64,000 bases of DNA from Uranotaenia lowii (GCF_029784155.1 NC_073692.1:155278334-155342333); one strand, 5' to 3'. Numbered from the stretch's first letter, positions 45,850 to 58,806 are shown. Notes: generated by a model from the sequence alone, not told the origin. Numbers and translations are program-made.

Positions 45850-46965
45850 TATTCATTAAACAGGAGCAGATAAAATCATTCTTCGTTCTCTATCTCATAT
45901 TCTAATCCGTTGTGTTTTTATTTGAATTGCTGGCAAACATGTGCTTCCTGTAATGGCTGATTCTGGTTAAGCAGATCCTAATGATCGTTTTTATCAGGAA
46001 AAGAGCAATGAAATTTGCTGGTGTTAGTTTACACATGACAAATTTGTGGAATGTAGTTTGATTGTCATTATGACACTGATCTTAGACGATTTTAACCCTT
46101 TAATGCATGCCTTTTTTAAAATGATAATTGCAGTTATTGATTCAGTGAAATAATAACATTTTAAATTGAAAAACAAAACTCTACAGGTTTAAAGTCGTTA
46201 TTTTGAGTATAATAAAAGTTATAGCGCATCAAAGTTGAAAAATATTTTTTGAAATTCTTAATTAATTTCAATACGGTTTTGCTAATTTCATTAATTGGGT
46301 GCTGGAAGGTGTTTGTGATTGATTGAGATTAAAAAGTTTGTTGAGGACCAAAAATATGGAAAATGGTGCGAAATAAAAATAGTACTACTTATGTATAGCT
46401 TTCTACAAAAATTAAGATTATTTCTTAAATTTTTCAAAGTAATAGTGAACAGTTATTTTTGAATGAACTATTTTAAAAGACAACTGCATTTAAAAGCGTT
46501 TCCTAGTATTTCAAAAGGTTTCAAGGGGTTTTAAAGAGATTTAAAAAATTGTTGGCTATTCGAAAACATTGATTTTAAATATTAGTTTAACACTATTTTT
46601 CCAGTTTCAAGTCGTAAATGGTAGCACCATGTGAAAAGCAATAAGGACCCATTTTCGACTATCCAGACATAATTTAGGCGTGCTTGATGATGGTCAACAA
46701 ATAAGTACTTGCTACTGCTAAATTTGTTTTTTTTTTAATTTGAAAAACGATTTTAACGTTGCAGACATGTTTCTATTAAAGTAATAATATTTGGAATATT
46801 ATTCTTCACTTCATTGTAGATTGTTTTCGAATTACCACTGAATTCTGCCTAGATTTTTTCGATTTTTTTTAATCCAAATCATTTGCTCAAATTTGACCAA
46901 GTTTGGTACTGATTTGCTCAGCCTTCTAATTTTCTAGTTTTTATTTCCTTTCCTTGATTTCTAGT
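45850..46965. other. AT-rich stretch without recognisable feature
   Basis: No coding, RNA or paired-repeat signal was seen between the hAT-like element and the RTE insertion. Confidence 0.4.
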
Positions 46966-46979
46966 ACTTGGTACGATTA

Positions 46980-47767
46980 TTTTATATACATTTTATTTAC
47001 ATAGTATTCCGTCTCACGACATAACTTGACGAACATAATTCCTAAAATTCACTCGGTCCATGGCAACCGTTCTCCAATTTCTCGGGCATCCCACGTTCGC
47101 CAGATCACGCTCCACTTGGTCTAACCACCTCGCTCGTTGCGCCCCCGCTCGTCTTGTTCCTACCGGATTCGTAGCGAACACCTGTTTTGCAAGACAGTCA
47201 TCCGGCATTCTCGCAACATGTCCCGCCCAGCGTATCCGGCCAGCTTTCACCACCTTCTGGATACTGGGTTCGCCGTAGAGTCGCGCGAGCTCGTGGTTCA
47301 TCCTTCGCCTCCACACTCCGTTCTCCTGTACGCCGCCAAAGATGGTTCTTAACACTCGTCGCTCAAATACTCCGAGTGTACGCAGGTCCTCCTCGAGCAA
47401 TATCCATGTCTCGTGCCCGTAGAGAACAACCGGTCTAATGAGCGTCATATACAGGTTACACTTCGTGCGAGGGCTAAGTACCCCCTCCTTCCACTCCTCC
47501 GGTAGCTGTTCTATGTCCCAGATCCGCACTATCAGCCGGTGTAGACAATCGGCCAACTTGTCCGGGCCCATTTTGATGAGTTCAGCTGCGATGCCATCCT
47601 TCCCAGCCGACTTGTTTCTATTCAGCTGGCGAATGGCTTCCTTAACTTCACTCATCGTTGGGAGTGGCTCCTCTTCGTCGTTGGCTACGCCGGCGATGTA
47701 CCTTCCCCCACCGTTTTGATCTCCTGCATGTGCGCCGTTCAGGTGTTCATCGAAGTGCTGCTTCCAC
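46980..47767 (-). mobile_element. RTE-like retrotransposon copy, 5'-truncated, in-frame deleted
   Basis: A perfect 14-bp duplication ACTTGGTACGATTA (46966-46979 and 47768-47781) brackets the copy, the signature of target-primed reverse transcription. The 5' end is truncated just upstream of the reverse transcriptase. The 3' end, after the stop codon, is a short AT-rich tail. Compared with the copy at 53.7-55.5 kb it lacks the segment equivalent to 54106-54982. Confidence 0.9.
47014..47767 (-). pseudogene. RTE-like ORF with reverse-transcriptase core deleted in frame
   Basis: An open frame of about 250 codons with no stop. It starts 'WKQHFDEHLNG' at the truncation border, runs through 'NKSAGKDGIAAELIKMG' and 'LPEEWKEGV', then jumps directly to 'LSPRTKCNLY' and the C-terminal domain 'YGHETWILLEEDLR', 'GRIRWAGHVARMPD', 'RNYVRQVMS'. 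Everything between is gone, including the FIDFKAAYD and FADD motifs. The missing part is 877 bp of the other copy, which itself carries a 1-bp insertion there, so exactly 292 codons were lost. No ATG precedes it, so translation is not implied. Only the N-terminal finger region and the C-terminal domain remain. Confidence 0.9.
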
Positions 47768-47821
47768 ACTTGGTACGATTAATGTTGTGTTAATTTTTGT
47801 ACTCAGAGGCTCCCTTAGGTC

Positions 47822-47855
47822 GGGAGGCCGGGGTAATTGCTCCCCATAGCCTCCC
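47822..47855. other. GC-rich nested hairpin
   Basis: GGGAGGC and GCCTCCC pair outside and GGGG and CCCC pair inside. The segment stands out from its AT-rich surroundings. No surrounding gene is visible. It may be part of an unrecognised retroelement. Confidence 0.5.
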
Positions 47856-47881
47856 TAGCACGGCCTTTCTAATACGGTTAA

Positions 47882-49324
47882 TTACTTTCGTTTCATAAAA
47901 TTATGATGATAAGAAATTAAATATGTCTAACAAATTTGTTAACAACTTCTTGGTATTTTGAATGAATTCAAATAGTATCAGCCAGTACAGTTTATTTCAT
48001 GAAACATTAATTTTATAAGGTACATGAGCAAAATCGTTGTGGAAATTTTTTCTGGATACTAACATTTGTCACCGCCTGTACGTAATGTTGAAGGTATTCG
48101 ACTCTTTTTAATGAGGTGAAACATATCATTTCTGGCGCATATAAGTCAGATCAGCAGAAGATAGACTTCAAGTTCCTTTTTGTTTTCCTGAACTAAATAA
48201 GTTGTAAGAACAAGATTGAGTTAATTATTTGTGGGGTTAGTTAAGTTCATTCTAAAAGCTATGTTGTGCCCTACTTTGGATAGCTATCTGCTGTAGGAAC
48301 TACACATTTTTGTTGTGATGATTGATGTATTTATACAGTTCATAAAATGGTACTCCATCAACTGCTTTGAGCTGCTGAATAACATCCCAACTTATGTATC
48401 CTTCAGCTGTAAATATGGTTCATACAATGGCTCTCTGAAGCTACTGATTATTCGTAATAAACTTTCAAATTTATCTTTCACTACCAGAGCCAATCGGAAA
48501 AGAACCATTCAATGAGGGTGGAAACATCCCTGCAAACGCTAGCCTGGCATGCTAAACATCAGTATCAGCTCATATGTAGGAACGTGGAATGTTGAGCACT
48601 ACAACTTGACGCAACACAATGTAGGGCTAACATCCACTCCAGGTTCATACATATCATACCAAAAGCACACGAACCTAAAACTCTATCAACAGCAGCAGCA
48701 AGCAAACAGTCGATCATCATCATCTTCATCAATTTCGGCTCTCGAGGCTAACCGATAAATGAATTCCGCTCAATTTACCGCTGAAACGTTTTCCATCACC
48801 GCAAACTTCGGAATCAATCGGAACAGTGAAAGAAATCCTAGGGTAAGGGAAAATTCTTCCGCTACCTCACAGGAGAGGAATGTTTGCTTGAATTCCATTG
48901 CGCTGGATCATAGTCTCAATAGCAAGATGGTTGGGGAAAAATGTCGGAATATTTTTTTTCGAAAATATTCAGTTTTAAAAAAAATCCATGCTCGAAACTT
49001 GTGACAAACTCATTGCACAGTGGTCCAGAAATTTAATTTTGCGGGAAATGTTTATTGAAGCGTTTTTCCTTAAGTTTATCGCATTTGAACGCATTTGCCG
49101 TTCTACACAAACTTTCAAAACAAATATAGGCGGGCATTTGGTTTGAAATTATTTTAAGATGGTTCACAACGTTTCAGAGATACGAAAATATTATTTTCTA
49201 ACAGTGATAAGAAAGAGGTATATACAAGGTATTATACAACTTTAAGTTCAAGAAATCAAGGAAAATAAAACTAAAAATTGAAATTAAAACACCAATGGGT
49301 GCCCCTGAAACAATATCTTGTACG
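47882..49324. other. No supported gene; less AT-rich block at 48.5-49.0 kb
   Basis: Short frames at 48549-48758 (with CAG and CAT runs) and 48759-49004 are adjacent but show no domain, start context or splice signals that I can support. Confidence 0.4.
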
Positions 49325-49455
49325 TACGTTGTACGTCTCGGTGGTCGAGTTGGGTTCGATTCCCATCTCGGTACTGGGTGTTAAATGTTAATATTAAGTT
49401 GTCCACGTCATTTATTCAGTCTGTAAAGCCTAAATCGGCTGAGACGGTGTTTTTC
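49325..49455 (+). mobile_element. SINE-like element, copy 1
   Basis: A B-box word GGTTCGATTCC at 49353-49363 follows an A-box-like 'tcggtggtcgag'. The next 90 bp ('actgggtgttaaatgttaat', 'ttgtccacgtcatttattca') recur in complement at 57115-57205, so the family is dispersed. No clear target duplication was seen. The 3' end is uncertain. Confidence 0.6.
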
Positions 49456-52400
49456 TTTATAATATCTCGAATAGTTTCACTGTAATATAAGTTAATGGAC
49501 CCTCCTAGAATAAGCATGGCAAAATTTTTTTTCCGCATTTTAACTAATCAAATCAACTAAATTTTTCCAAAAAAATCTGGAAAAAAATTCTAATTTTTCA
49601 ACACAAAATCCATGAAGAATCCAGTGATTATTTGAAGAAAGTTAAAGAAGAAAGTGAGGAACTATGCTTTCGTATCGTTTTTCAAACTCCCGAGAACACT
49701 AATCTAGATAAAGCTTAGGTTTCAAAACCTTGTTAAAAAACTGAGCACAATTTTAAATTTCTGTTCCTTTTTAATGTAAAAAAAAACAGCAAAGTATGGA
49801 CTTTTTTTATAACAATATTCTGGTAACCGTCGATTTCTTTACTGGTCCACATTGCTTTGAAAATCTGGACATGTCCAAAAAACTCCTGGAAATCTGAAAT
49901 GCTCACCCTACAATAAATAATACATAACATCGCTTTATCCCAATTATTGAATCAGGAAAATATTTGAGGAGGTTCCAGCTAATCAAGCATTTGGTTTGAT
50001 TTTGATATATTTTCTACACATTAAAAAAATGATACGAATTCTACGAAGGCTGAAATCACATTTTCTTAGCTTTGTCGAAATTTCAATGAACAATAGTAAT
50101 TATAAGTCTTTGGAGAAAGAAGGCTCATTTTTGTTTAGTACAAACGTCATTTAAAATGACAAGATAACTAAAAACTTTCATTATTTGTGAGGAACTTTAT
50201 AAATAAGCAATTTATAGAAAGCTTCATGTTTACTTAAATTAAATTAAAGACTTTTTAAATTTTCAATCCAGAATTTTTATCTGGCAATATTCGGGTAAAA
50301 ATCAGATATCATTAAAATTTTATAAAATCAAAGAAAGGAAAAAACATTGAGAATCATTCAAAATTAGGAGTTTCCGAGAGCTTTGCTGAAAAAAATAGAA
50401 ATGTGCGTGTAATCTAGAATGCTTACTTCAAAAGGATAAGTATGAGTATAAATAATGCAAAATTAATGAATGCACCCTCTTTCCGATAATCAATTTTGAG
50501 AAAATCAACAAGTATGGAGAAAACTATCGCAGTTGCTTTAATTTTTGCAATGGGATATTGAGTTTCTCTATTGACTTTCTATTCCAAATCCTGTATTCGA
50601 TTTTAAGTTCTAATTGGAACTTTTCCAGCCGATAGAACCAAAGTCTGATGAACTTCTATTTTATAACTATCCTCGCTGAAGTAAATATCCTGAACTCAGC
50701 ATATCATTTTCCAATTGACCATTTATTCTGAAATTATGTTCGTCACAAAAAAACATTCTCGTAGGTGAATTGCGGATTTCCATGAGTGATTTTTTGAAAT
50801 GAATATCTATTTTTCAAATCTTGATTTCTTCTAGATTTTGAGAAAGAGATTAAATTTTTTAAGATTATCAAGTCTTGTGTTGTTATTTCAGTTTTATGAT
50901 TTTTCTGAATATTGAGAACTCGAGATAATTTTCGAAGATACTAAACTTATTTGGATTCCTGATCTGATTTTTTAATAACTGAATTACTTAATTACTCTTT
51001 CCTTGTTTTAAACATCAAAACACCATTTATAATTTATGTTTTCAACTTTTGTAACATTGTGAAGAACTTTTTCAGAATAGTTTCTGTTTTCTATATTTGA
51101 TCTGATGAAAATCTTTTTTCTAAATTGAAAATTGTAGTCACTATTACATTTAAAATTTATGGCATATTAGATCCAAACGTTTTCTGTGTTTTGAATATAT
51201 GTTTTTTAAATCAATATTCTGATAAAGGTTTATTCAATTTGCAAGTCTTATTTTTGCTCTGATTGTAGCTTAAGGAATGAACCATCCGCGTTTATCTTAA
51301 AATTTTCCAAAACAGAGAATTTTAGTTGGTGATAGAATTATTAAATAAATTGCGAATTGAATTTTTCACTCAACAGCTCTAATTAGAGTTTACATTTTCG
51401 ATTAGTTGATGTTTCTCGATGTTTGGATGTGATAGTTAAACAATTATTTTATGAAGATACCAGAAACTGCATTCACGAGACATTAATGGGCATTCGAAAG
51501 AAATATGTTGAACTCATTTTCAGTTCCTTCGAATATTCAAAAAATTATGAGTTCTCTGAGATGTCATACAAAAAAAAAGATTCATAGGGATCCCCCAGAA
51601 AAATGGCACCGAACCCGCCATGGCTTAATCCGGCCCTGATAAGGAGATTTATATTTTGCTAGAAAATTAAAAGATACTATAGAAACTACAAAATTTTTCT
51701 GCGTGAAAATAAGTTTGGGAAAATAAGTATTTCCAGTGATATTATGCGTTTTAAGAGGAGTGCTTACTATGCCCCGGTGCTCGTTATGCCATTATCTCCC
51801 TTAAACCGCTCAAATCAAAATTAAATAGCCTTTCTGATGGATACAAATTAATTGCGGAAATTTTGCTTTAATATACCAAAAATCCAGTGCAAAGAAAATC
51901 TGAGAAACTGCAAATTGACAAAAAGTTCGAAAAGCAGCTACCTTTAAGAATCCGTTAAAGTTGCTGTGTTTCGTATTTTGACAACCTAAAAATGCCATAG
52001 TTACGTCAACTTCCTAATTCTCTTTTCAATATTTAACTGGTGAGACTTAAACAATTTTGATGGTTCATTGATTGAAGGTTTTTACACAACTTATTTAAAT
52101 TTTTTCTGGTTATGTTTTTAAAAAAATTAAAAAAATATATACTCATTCATGTGCAACTTATAGCTTCTACCTTCAGCTTTTTTGGACACCGATTAAAATT
52201 TTTGTTGAGCATGCCGTAGCTGATTTACAGTCTTTTTTCTAAAGCATGTTTCCTCGGATATTTTCTTACACTTTAAATAACGGAAAACTGAAGTAAAGTA
52301 GCTGAATACAGTCTGAGTAACATAGAAAAATCGGTTGGGGAACAAGAGAGATATATTGGTTTAGCTCAGGGGTTTGACACCCCAAAGACTGTAATGGGTA

Positions 52401-53764
52401 AAAACTTCTGGGACGGATGAGGGTTGAATATTTCATCGAAGCATATCAACAGCATTTAAATCATGTCTGAACGCATATAAGTTATACTTCGATGATGGGG
52501 TTTCGGCGTTTTAAAAAACTAAAACTAGACTATACTTCACGACTGACTTTATTCATTATTATCGTTCACTTCACAAATCCCGTGCACACCTTGGAAGTTG
52601 CAATCCTATGCCACCGCCCGGTCACGTAGTCCTGGGAACGAATAACTGTCGAATAAGCTAAGATGGTGATGATGATCGTGTCGGTATTGCTAGGGAAGCC
52701 AGTGTTGCTGCTAATTTATGTTGTGATTCTTCCATTCTGTCCATTACTTATATATTTTTCAATATATTCAAATAAACTTCAAAAAAACTTAAGCAAGTAA
52801 TTTGAATAAACCAGAATAAGAGATTTTTTTTAAATCGAGGCATCCTGACCAGATTTGACTAATCTCGGATTCTAGATTGAATCTATGAGCAAGCCCGAAT
52901 GTATTCAAAAAATATCTGGAATAAACGAACTAGTTTACAGCATTTTTTAACTCAGTAAACTGAAGGTCATTTTTAATGTGAAATCGGGCGCTGAATCCGA
53001 AAATGAAATTCAAAAAAATCTCAATAGAACCGTTTTTGAGTTATGCTCCCAATTTAAAATTTCGGAAAAATTAAAAAAGTTCTTGTACTAAGATTAAAAT
53101 TTATCGGACGGCATAACAGTAATTTGAAATCCCTCTTTTGCATATTGAAGGTGAATAAGTTTTCTATCGATCATCTGAATAGTGTTTTTGCGTTTGACCA
53201 ACAGTATTGTTGATATTAGTGACTTTATGAGAATAAAATTATAAAAAATGCTTTTTTTTTAGAAATAATTTTGTTTCAACGAAAGTTTTAGACTCGATGG
53301 TAGCATTTAAAGAATCTGATTTTCTTTTGTGTTTGAATGCCAATTTGAAACAGAGATTTCAAGTGGTTATTTATCAAAATCGGTTGAAAATTGAAGAAGT
53401 TATGGCTACTTTACCATAATAGTATTTTTTGTAGTTTTTCATAATTTATCGAACCGCAGTACACTTATCATAGTATAGGTAGAATGAAACATGATAAATC
53501 TCACTCGCTCCAAGTCGAAATTATTTATTAGCTTACCAGAAGGTCACATGCCAAGTTTCAGGAAGATCTGACCATAGGGAGGGGTTGTTTGAGTCTCAAA
53601 CGTGAATAAAATTTTGAGGTATTTTGCCCGGAAGGAACGAAAAATACTGGTTTTTCATCAATAACTTCTTACATCACTAGCTGATTGTTTTTTATGGTTG
53701 ATTTTCTTAAAGCCTAAGTTGAGACAAATATATCACCCGAAGACTGTAACTCGATTGGATTTGA
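49456..53764. other. Mostly AT-rich, no gene; two element remnants inside
   Basis: No frame above 65 codons and no coding motif was found. Near 51624-51640 the words GGCTTAATCCGGCCCTG look like a hAT right tip (CAGGGCCGGATTAAG in complement), but no left partner was found. The segment 52140-52425 is listed separately. Confidence 0.45.
52140..52425 (+). mobile_element. Relic of the piggyBac-like right arm
   Basis: In the same order as 26730-26994 come 'cagtcttttttctaaagcat', 'ataacggaaaact', 'gtttgacacc' and 'gacggatgagggttga'. The terminal TTAA has become TTGA. It is a diverged one-ended copy of the element at 24441-26994. Confidence 0.55.
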
Positions 53765-55470
53765 AACAGAAAAGTTATTGCGGTATCCTGACGGACAATC
53801 GTGAGGTGATGAAAAGGTGGAAGCAGCACTTCGATGAACACCTGAACGGCGCACATGCAGGAGATCAAGACGGTGGGGGAAGGTACATCGCCGGCGTAGC
53901 CAACGACGAAGAGGAGCCACTCCCAACGATGAGTGAAGTTAAGGAAGCCATTCGCCAGCTGAATAGAAACAAGTCGGCTGGGAAGGATGGCATCGCAGCT
54001 GAACTCATCAAAATGGGCCCGGACAGGTTGGCCGATTGTCTACACCGGCTGATAGTGCGGATCTGGGACATAGAACAGCTACCGGAGGAGTGGAAGGAGG
54101 GGGTAATATGCCCCATCTACAAGAAGGGCGACGAATTGGACTGTGAGAACTACCGAGCGATCACTGTCCTCAACGCCGCCTACAAAGTGTTGTCCCGAAT
54201 CCTACTCCGCCGCCTAACGCCACAAGCAAACAGATTCGTGGGAAGTCATCAGGCCGGCTTCATGGAGGGACGGTCAACGACTGACCAGATATTTACATTA
54301 CGGCAAATCCTCCAAAAATGCCGGGAACACCAAGTCCCTACGCACCATCTATTCATCGACTTCAAAGCCGCATACGACACGATCGACCGTAACGAGCTAT
54401 GGAAAATCATGGACGAGAACGGCTTTTCCGGGAAGCTGATCAGACTGATCAAGGCGACGATGGATGGAACGCAGTGCTGTGTGCGGATTTCGGGTGAATT
54501 GTCGAGTTCATTCGAATCGCGCAGGGGGCTTCGACAAGGTGATGGTCTATCCTGCATGATGTTCAACGTGGCGCTAGAAGGTGTTATTCGACGAGCGGTG
54601 GGCGAAATGCGGGGCACGATTTTCAACAGATCCAGTCAACTTATCTGCTTTGCCGATGACATTGATATAGTCGGCAGATCATCTGCGGCGGTGGGGGAGA
54701 TCTACCGCAAACTGAAACGCGAAGCAGGAAGGATTGGGTTGATGATTAATACGTCCAAGACAAAGTACATGCTGGCCTGCGGATCCGAGACCGACCGAAC
54801 CCGCTTGTCCAGTAATAACAAGGTCACGATCGACGGCGACAAGCTGGAGATAGTCGAGGACTTTGTATATCTCGGCTCCCTGGTGACCGCAGACAATGAC
54901 ACCAGCCGTGAGATCCGGAGGCGAATTATTAGCGGAAGTCGTGGACTACTATGGACTCCACAAGCAACTGCGGTCGAGAAGACTTAGCCCTCGCACGAAG
55001 TGTAACCTGTATACGACGCTTATTAGACCGGTTGTTCTCTACGGGCACGAGACATGGATATTGCTCGAGGAGGACCTGCGTACACTCGGAGTATTCGAGC
55101 GACGAGTGTTAAGAACCATCTTTGGCGGCGTACAGGAGAACGGAGTGTGGAGGCGAAGGATGAACCACGAGCTCGCGCGACTCTACGGCGAACCCAGTAT
55201 CCAGAAGGTGGTGAAGGCTGGCCGGATACGCTGGGCGGGACATGTTGCGAGAATGCCGGATGACTGTCCTGCAAAACAGGTGTTCGCCACGAATCCGGTA
55301 GGAACAAGACGAGCGGGGGCGCAACGAGCGAGGTGGTTAGACCAAGTGGAGCGTGATCTGGCGAACGTGGGGTGCCCGAGAAATTGGAGAACGGTTGCCA
55401 TGGACCGAGTGAATTTTAGGAATTATGTTCGTCAAGTTATGTCGTAAGACGGAATACTATGTAAATAAAT
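53765..55470 (+). mobile_element. RTE-like retrotransposon copy, 5'-truncated
   Basis: Similarity to the copy at 46980-47767 covers both ends of its frame and the 3' tip ('gacggaatactatgtaaata'). The endonuclease is missing, so the copy is 5'-truncated somewhere between 53.75 and 53.8 kb. No target duplication was found. It is much less AT-rich than its surroundings. Confidence 0.85.
53770..55447 (+). pseudogene. RTE-like reverse transcriptase with one frameshift
   Basis: It would copy the element's RNA into DNA at the target. The frame open from 53698 carries 'NKSAGKDGIAAELIKMG', 'WKEGVICPIYKKGD', 'GSHQAGFMEGRSTTDQ', the catalytic-Asp motif 'FIDFKAAYD' (near residue 219), 'GLRQGDGLSCMMFN', and 'FADDIDI' with the catalytic Asp pair (residues 320-321, at about 54655-54660). 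A 1-bp insertion near 54944 shifts the frame. The rest continues in the frame 54896-55447: 'YGHETWILLEEDLR', 'RIRWAGHVARMPDD', 'RNYVRQVMS', stop at 55445-55447. Catalytic residues are intact, but the frameshift and the lost N-terminal endonuclease make it inactive. Clade assignment to RTE is by motif style and is tentative. Confidence 0.88.
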
Positions 55471-57114
55471 AATCAAAACAAAAATTTAAAATAGTAGAAC
55501 TAGGGGTAAAACGCACACGTTATCAAGAATCTTCTATAACTCGTAAATCAGAATGTTATCCAGTAAATTCGAAAATAGTTTTGAAAAAGAAAGTTTTCTT
55601 CGCTAAAAATAATTGCTTTATATTTTCTAGCGTTTAGTTCAAATTTAATATTTCATGATCCAAGGGTAGAACTTTTGTATTAGGTGAAGGTGAAGTTATA
55701 AATTTGATAAACTAAATGACAGAAATAAATTCAATGTCGAACATATCTGGAAATTATAAATTGTGTGCTATAATTGACATTGTATGTAGATTAGACTGGC
55801 CCATAACAAAAAAAAAACCTTATATTCAACGCGGCACCCCCAAGGTTGGTGCCTTTATGTGAAAAAAATTACTTTCTGAAGGTCGTTGGCAGAAGCATGA
55901 GCTGGCGCAAAGGACTTGAAATTTGTATGGAGATTTTCGGCAAAATGTATGAAAAATCGACATACTTTCATTCTTTGTACTCTAAAATATGTTTCCTAAC
56001 TATGTTTGCTAGAAAGCTCAGAATTTCAGGAATTGTATATACATTGATAAATATCATGAAATGTTAATTTTCAAATAGCATTTGTTGAAAATTCGTCGAT
56101 ACCATTGATATTTTTTTCCACTTGTTTAAACAAGCAGAAACTTTCCTTCATATCGACAGCATCGGTTATGGCACAGCCTTCCCTATAGCCATTTCTCAGA
56201 TTGATTAATGGACGCTTCCGGTCCTTACAATTTCATCCTCAATACACAGGCAGGACACACGTAAAATGCTCTATGAGTGTAATGCCGAGCCAAAATTGCC
56301 AAATAAAGAACGCTCCACCTTCGTCATGGTTTCTTGTTTCAACGAAAGGCACGTATGTAGATTTTTCATCGTTGGTTTCTTGCTTTGCTTGTAAGATAGG
56401 CAAAACATCCCTAGAGGAGGAATTGAATTCTGGTGCGGGAAAGGGTAAAATGGTCGGAAAAATTGTTCCCCACTTGTTGGCCTCTGCCTCTTCTCAATCG
56501 ACGGCAGATCGTTCCGCAAACATCAGGAGAGAGTGTTCGAAACATCGACTTGAAGTGGGAGTAGGTACAAAGTCATCGATTTCTAAGCCCTCCGTCTGAG
56601 ATATGGGGCGGAAGAGGTCGCAAAACGCCGATGTATCTAACTACATACAACACCAGCCTCGAAAACCTCGTGTCTAGTACAAACGATTTTCATCAAATAT
56701 TTATGATACGGGCTACCAATCGACGAGATATACACACGAGGTCTGGATGATGGGGCACCCGATGATGTCGATGGATAAATAGGTGTGTTTGGGAGAAATT
56801 TGTGTGGGCGTGTGTGTGTATGTGTGGTCGGAGTGCGGATTGCTACAAGCTAACATGTTGCCACTCCTGTCTGCCTGGCATGTACTTGTTGTTGATGCTG
56901 TTTTTTTGCTGCGGAAGTTATAAATTTCTGATGCCAGCTATGGACTGCCATTAGTCGGTGAGCAATCCAAAGTTTCGGAAAAGCAGTGTTTTCGATTAAG
57001 CTTATTAGGATGGACCATTCGACAAGGGCAGCTTTTATTAAACTTTAATCTCTCTCATGTAAAAGTTCAATTAAAATATACAGATATTAAAAAAGGCGTA
57101 CACCGTATTAACCA
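55471..57114. other. No supported gene
   Basis: Frames at 56201-56599 (plus) and 56271-56519 (minus) overlap on opposite strands, and neither has a motif. The block 56.4-56.9 kb is less AT-rich and ends in TG-rich simple sequence near 56.8 kb. Confidence 0.4.
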
Positions 57115-57205
57115 ATTAAGGATTTATAGAATGAATAAACGTGGACAACTTAAGATGAACATTTAACACCCAGTTCCGAGATGGAAATCAAACCCATGCC
57201 ATTAG
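57115..57205 (-). mobile_element. SINE-like element fragment, copy 2
   Basis: In complement it repeats the 3' part of the element at 49325-49455: 'atttccatctcggaactggg', 'gtgttaaatgttcat' and 'ttgtccacgtttattca'. The B box is degraded ('ggtttgatttcc'). Confidence 0.55.
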
Positions 57206-57589
57206 TGAACCCAGCGATAATCATTTTTAGAAATAATAGAAATGCAAAAAATTGATATCAAGAAAACCTAATTAAAAACGAGTAAAGGTGGTTGGATCTT
57301 TATTATATTCAATCTTATAAAGCTTGCTTCTGTTAGAATTGGAACAAACTGTTGCTCAAATTGTGGCGCTCCTGGTGAACGGATTTGGATGTTGTTGGTA
57401 CCCACGAGTCGAGCATTTTGTAAGTTTCACGTATGTATTTTTGACATTCCGCAATTCGAATGGGTATAACGAAACATTGACGACGGTTCGGAATGAAAAG
57501 GGAGGGTCTCAAATTATTTATACGCAAACAACCTATCTTATAAAATATGGTCCCATTGCTTGATATGTATCTTCCCGATTTATGCAAAA
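57206..57589. other. No supported gene
   Basis: Overlapping frames on both strands (57324-57563 and 57333-57587) have no motif and no coding sign. Confidence 0.35.
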
Positions 57590-58515
57590 AAAAAACTGAG
57601 AAGGAAGCCCTCCTGCCCTTCCCACCCCCACTGCTGGAATAAAGTCGGGGTCTCTCTACCCATTTTTTTTCGTACCCTAAAACCCTCTCATATCAAATTT
57701 AATCTCATTGGTTGATGAGTTCTAATCTTTACAACAGAATTTATATGAAACCCCATCATTCCCTACCCACACTGCAAGGCGTAAGGATCTATAATAATCA
57801 TAAAAACATATCTCGTACTCAAATACCTTTCCATGCTATACTTGATTCCATTTGCTTGTTTCGTCAAAACATAAATTGTAAACTTTTGCAAACAAAATTC
57901 TATTGGGCCATCCTCCCTTTTCCTAGGATCTTACCCATTGAAAGAAGAATGGTGTCTCAACTAATCATAGAACCATATCAAAATAATTTCTCATGTCAAA
58001 TTATGTCCATTTCTTAGATAAATTTTCATAATATGCAAACAAAATTGTATGGAAGCCCTCTCCCCCTTCCTATATCGTGAATTCTAAGCTCCTACTGCAA
58101 GAAAGGAATGATTTCAAATAATTATAGAAATATTTCTCCTATTGAGACACCATCTCATGCCAAATTTGGTTCTATTTGCTGGGTTAGCTGGTTAGCCGAG
58201 TAATGAAAAAACACGTAAGAGAGTCCCATTTTCTCTTTCTATCTCTCCATTGGATGGAGGAGTGTGTACTTAATATTCATAAACATATTTCTGGCACTTT
58301 GGATACTTTTTGATGCCAAATTTGGTTTTAATTGCTCGATTAATTCTCAAGTTATAGAAACTTGTATGGAAACCCTTTTTCCCCATTTCTATTTCTCCGC
58401 TTAAAGGCAGGAAGGGCCTCAATCTATCAAACAATCATTCCTCGTTTTCAAATATCCTCCCACGCCAAATTTCCTCGATAAGTTCTTGTGTTATTTATAA
58501 AAATTGTATGGAAGC
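57590..58515. repeat. Dispersed tandem repeat with pyrimidine-rich block, large copy
   Basis: Six units spaced about 140-167 bp with the same block order as at 31690-32654: a pyrimidine-rich block, a 'cattggaagg'-like word, 'aaacatatctcgtac', 'ccaaatttggttc' and 'ttgtatggaagccc'. Strong unit-to-unit divergence indicates age. Confidence 0.75.
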
Positions 58516-58798
58516 TACCAAGTGCTCAATTCCACTTTATGGATTTTAACATTCAAAGTTTAATAGTTCCGAAGAATATTACTAAGTGAAGAATATTTTA
58601 GATTTTACATAACAAGTTATGCTTCTTGAGTACAATAAATTAAACGGAGACCATCAGAACAGGCACAGAGACTAAGAATAAGACAATCAATGAGTGTTAA
58701 CGGTGTAAACAGAGAGTTATCATTATTAAGTTCTAAGGATATTAACTCAGTTTATTTTATTTTATGTAATTTAAAAAATGATGACAAAAAAACTTGTA
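58516..58798. other. AT-rich spacer
   Basis: No feature was recognised. Confidence 0.3.
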
Positions 58799-58806
58799 TG
58801 CTAAAA

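Noticed and set aside
47060..47849. Plus-strand ORFs of 63-93 codons
   Set aside because: They are the antisense shadow of the RTE-like minus-strand frame.
56201..56599. 132-codon ORF with an overlapping ORF on the other strand
   Set aside because: No motif on either strand. The mutual openness suggests chance.
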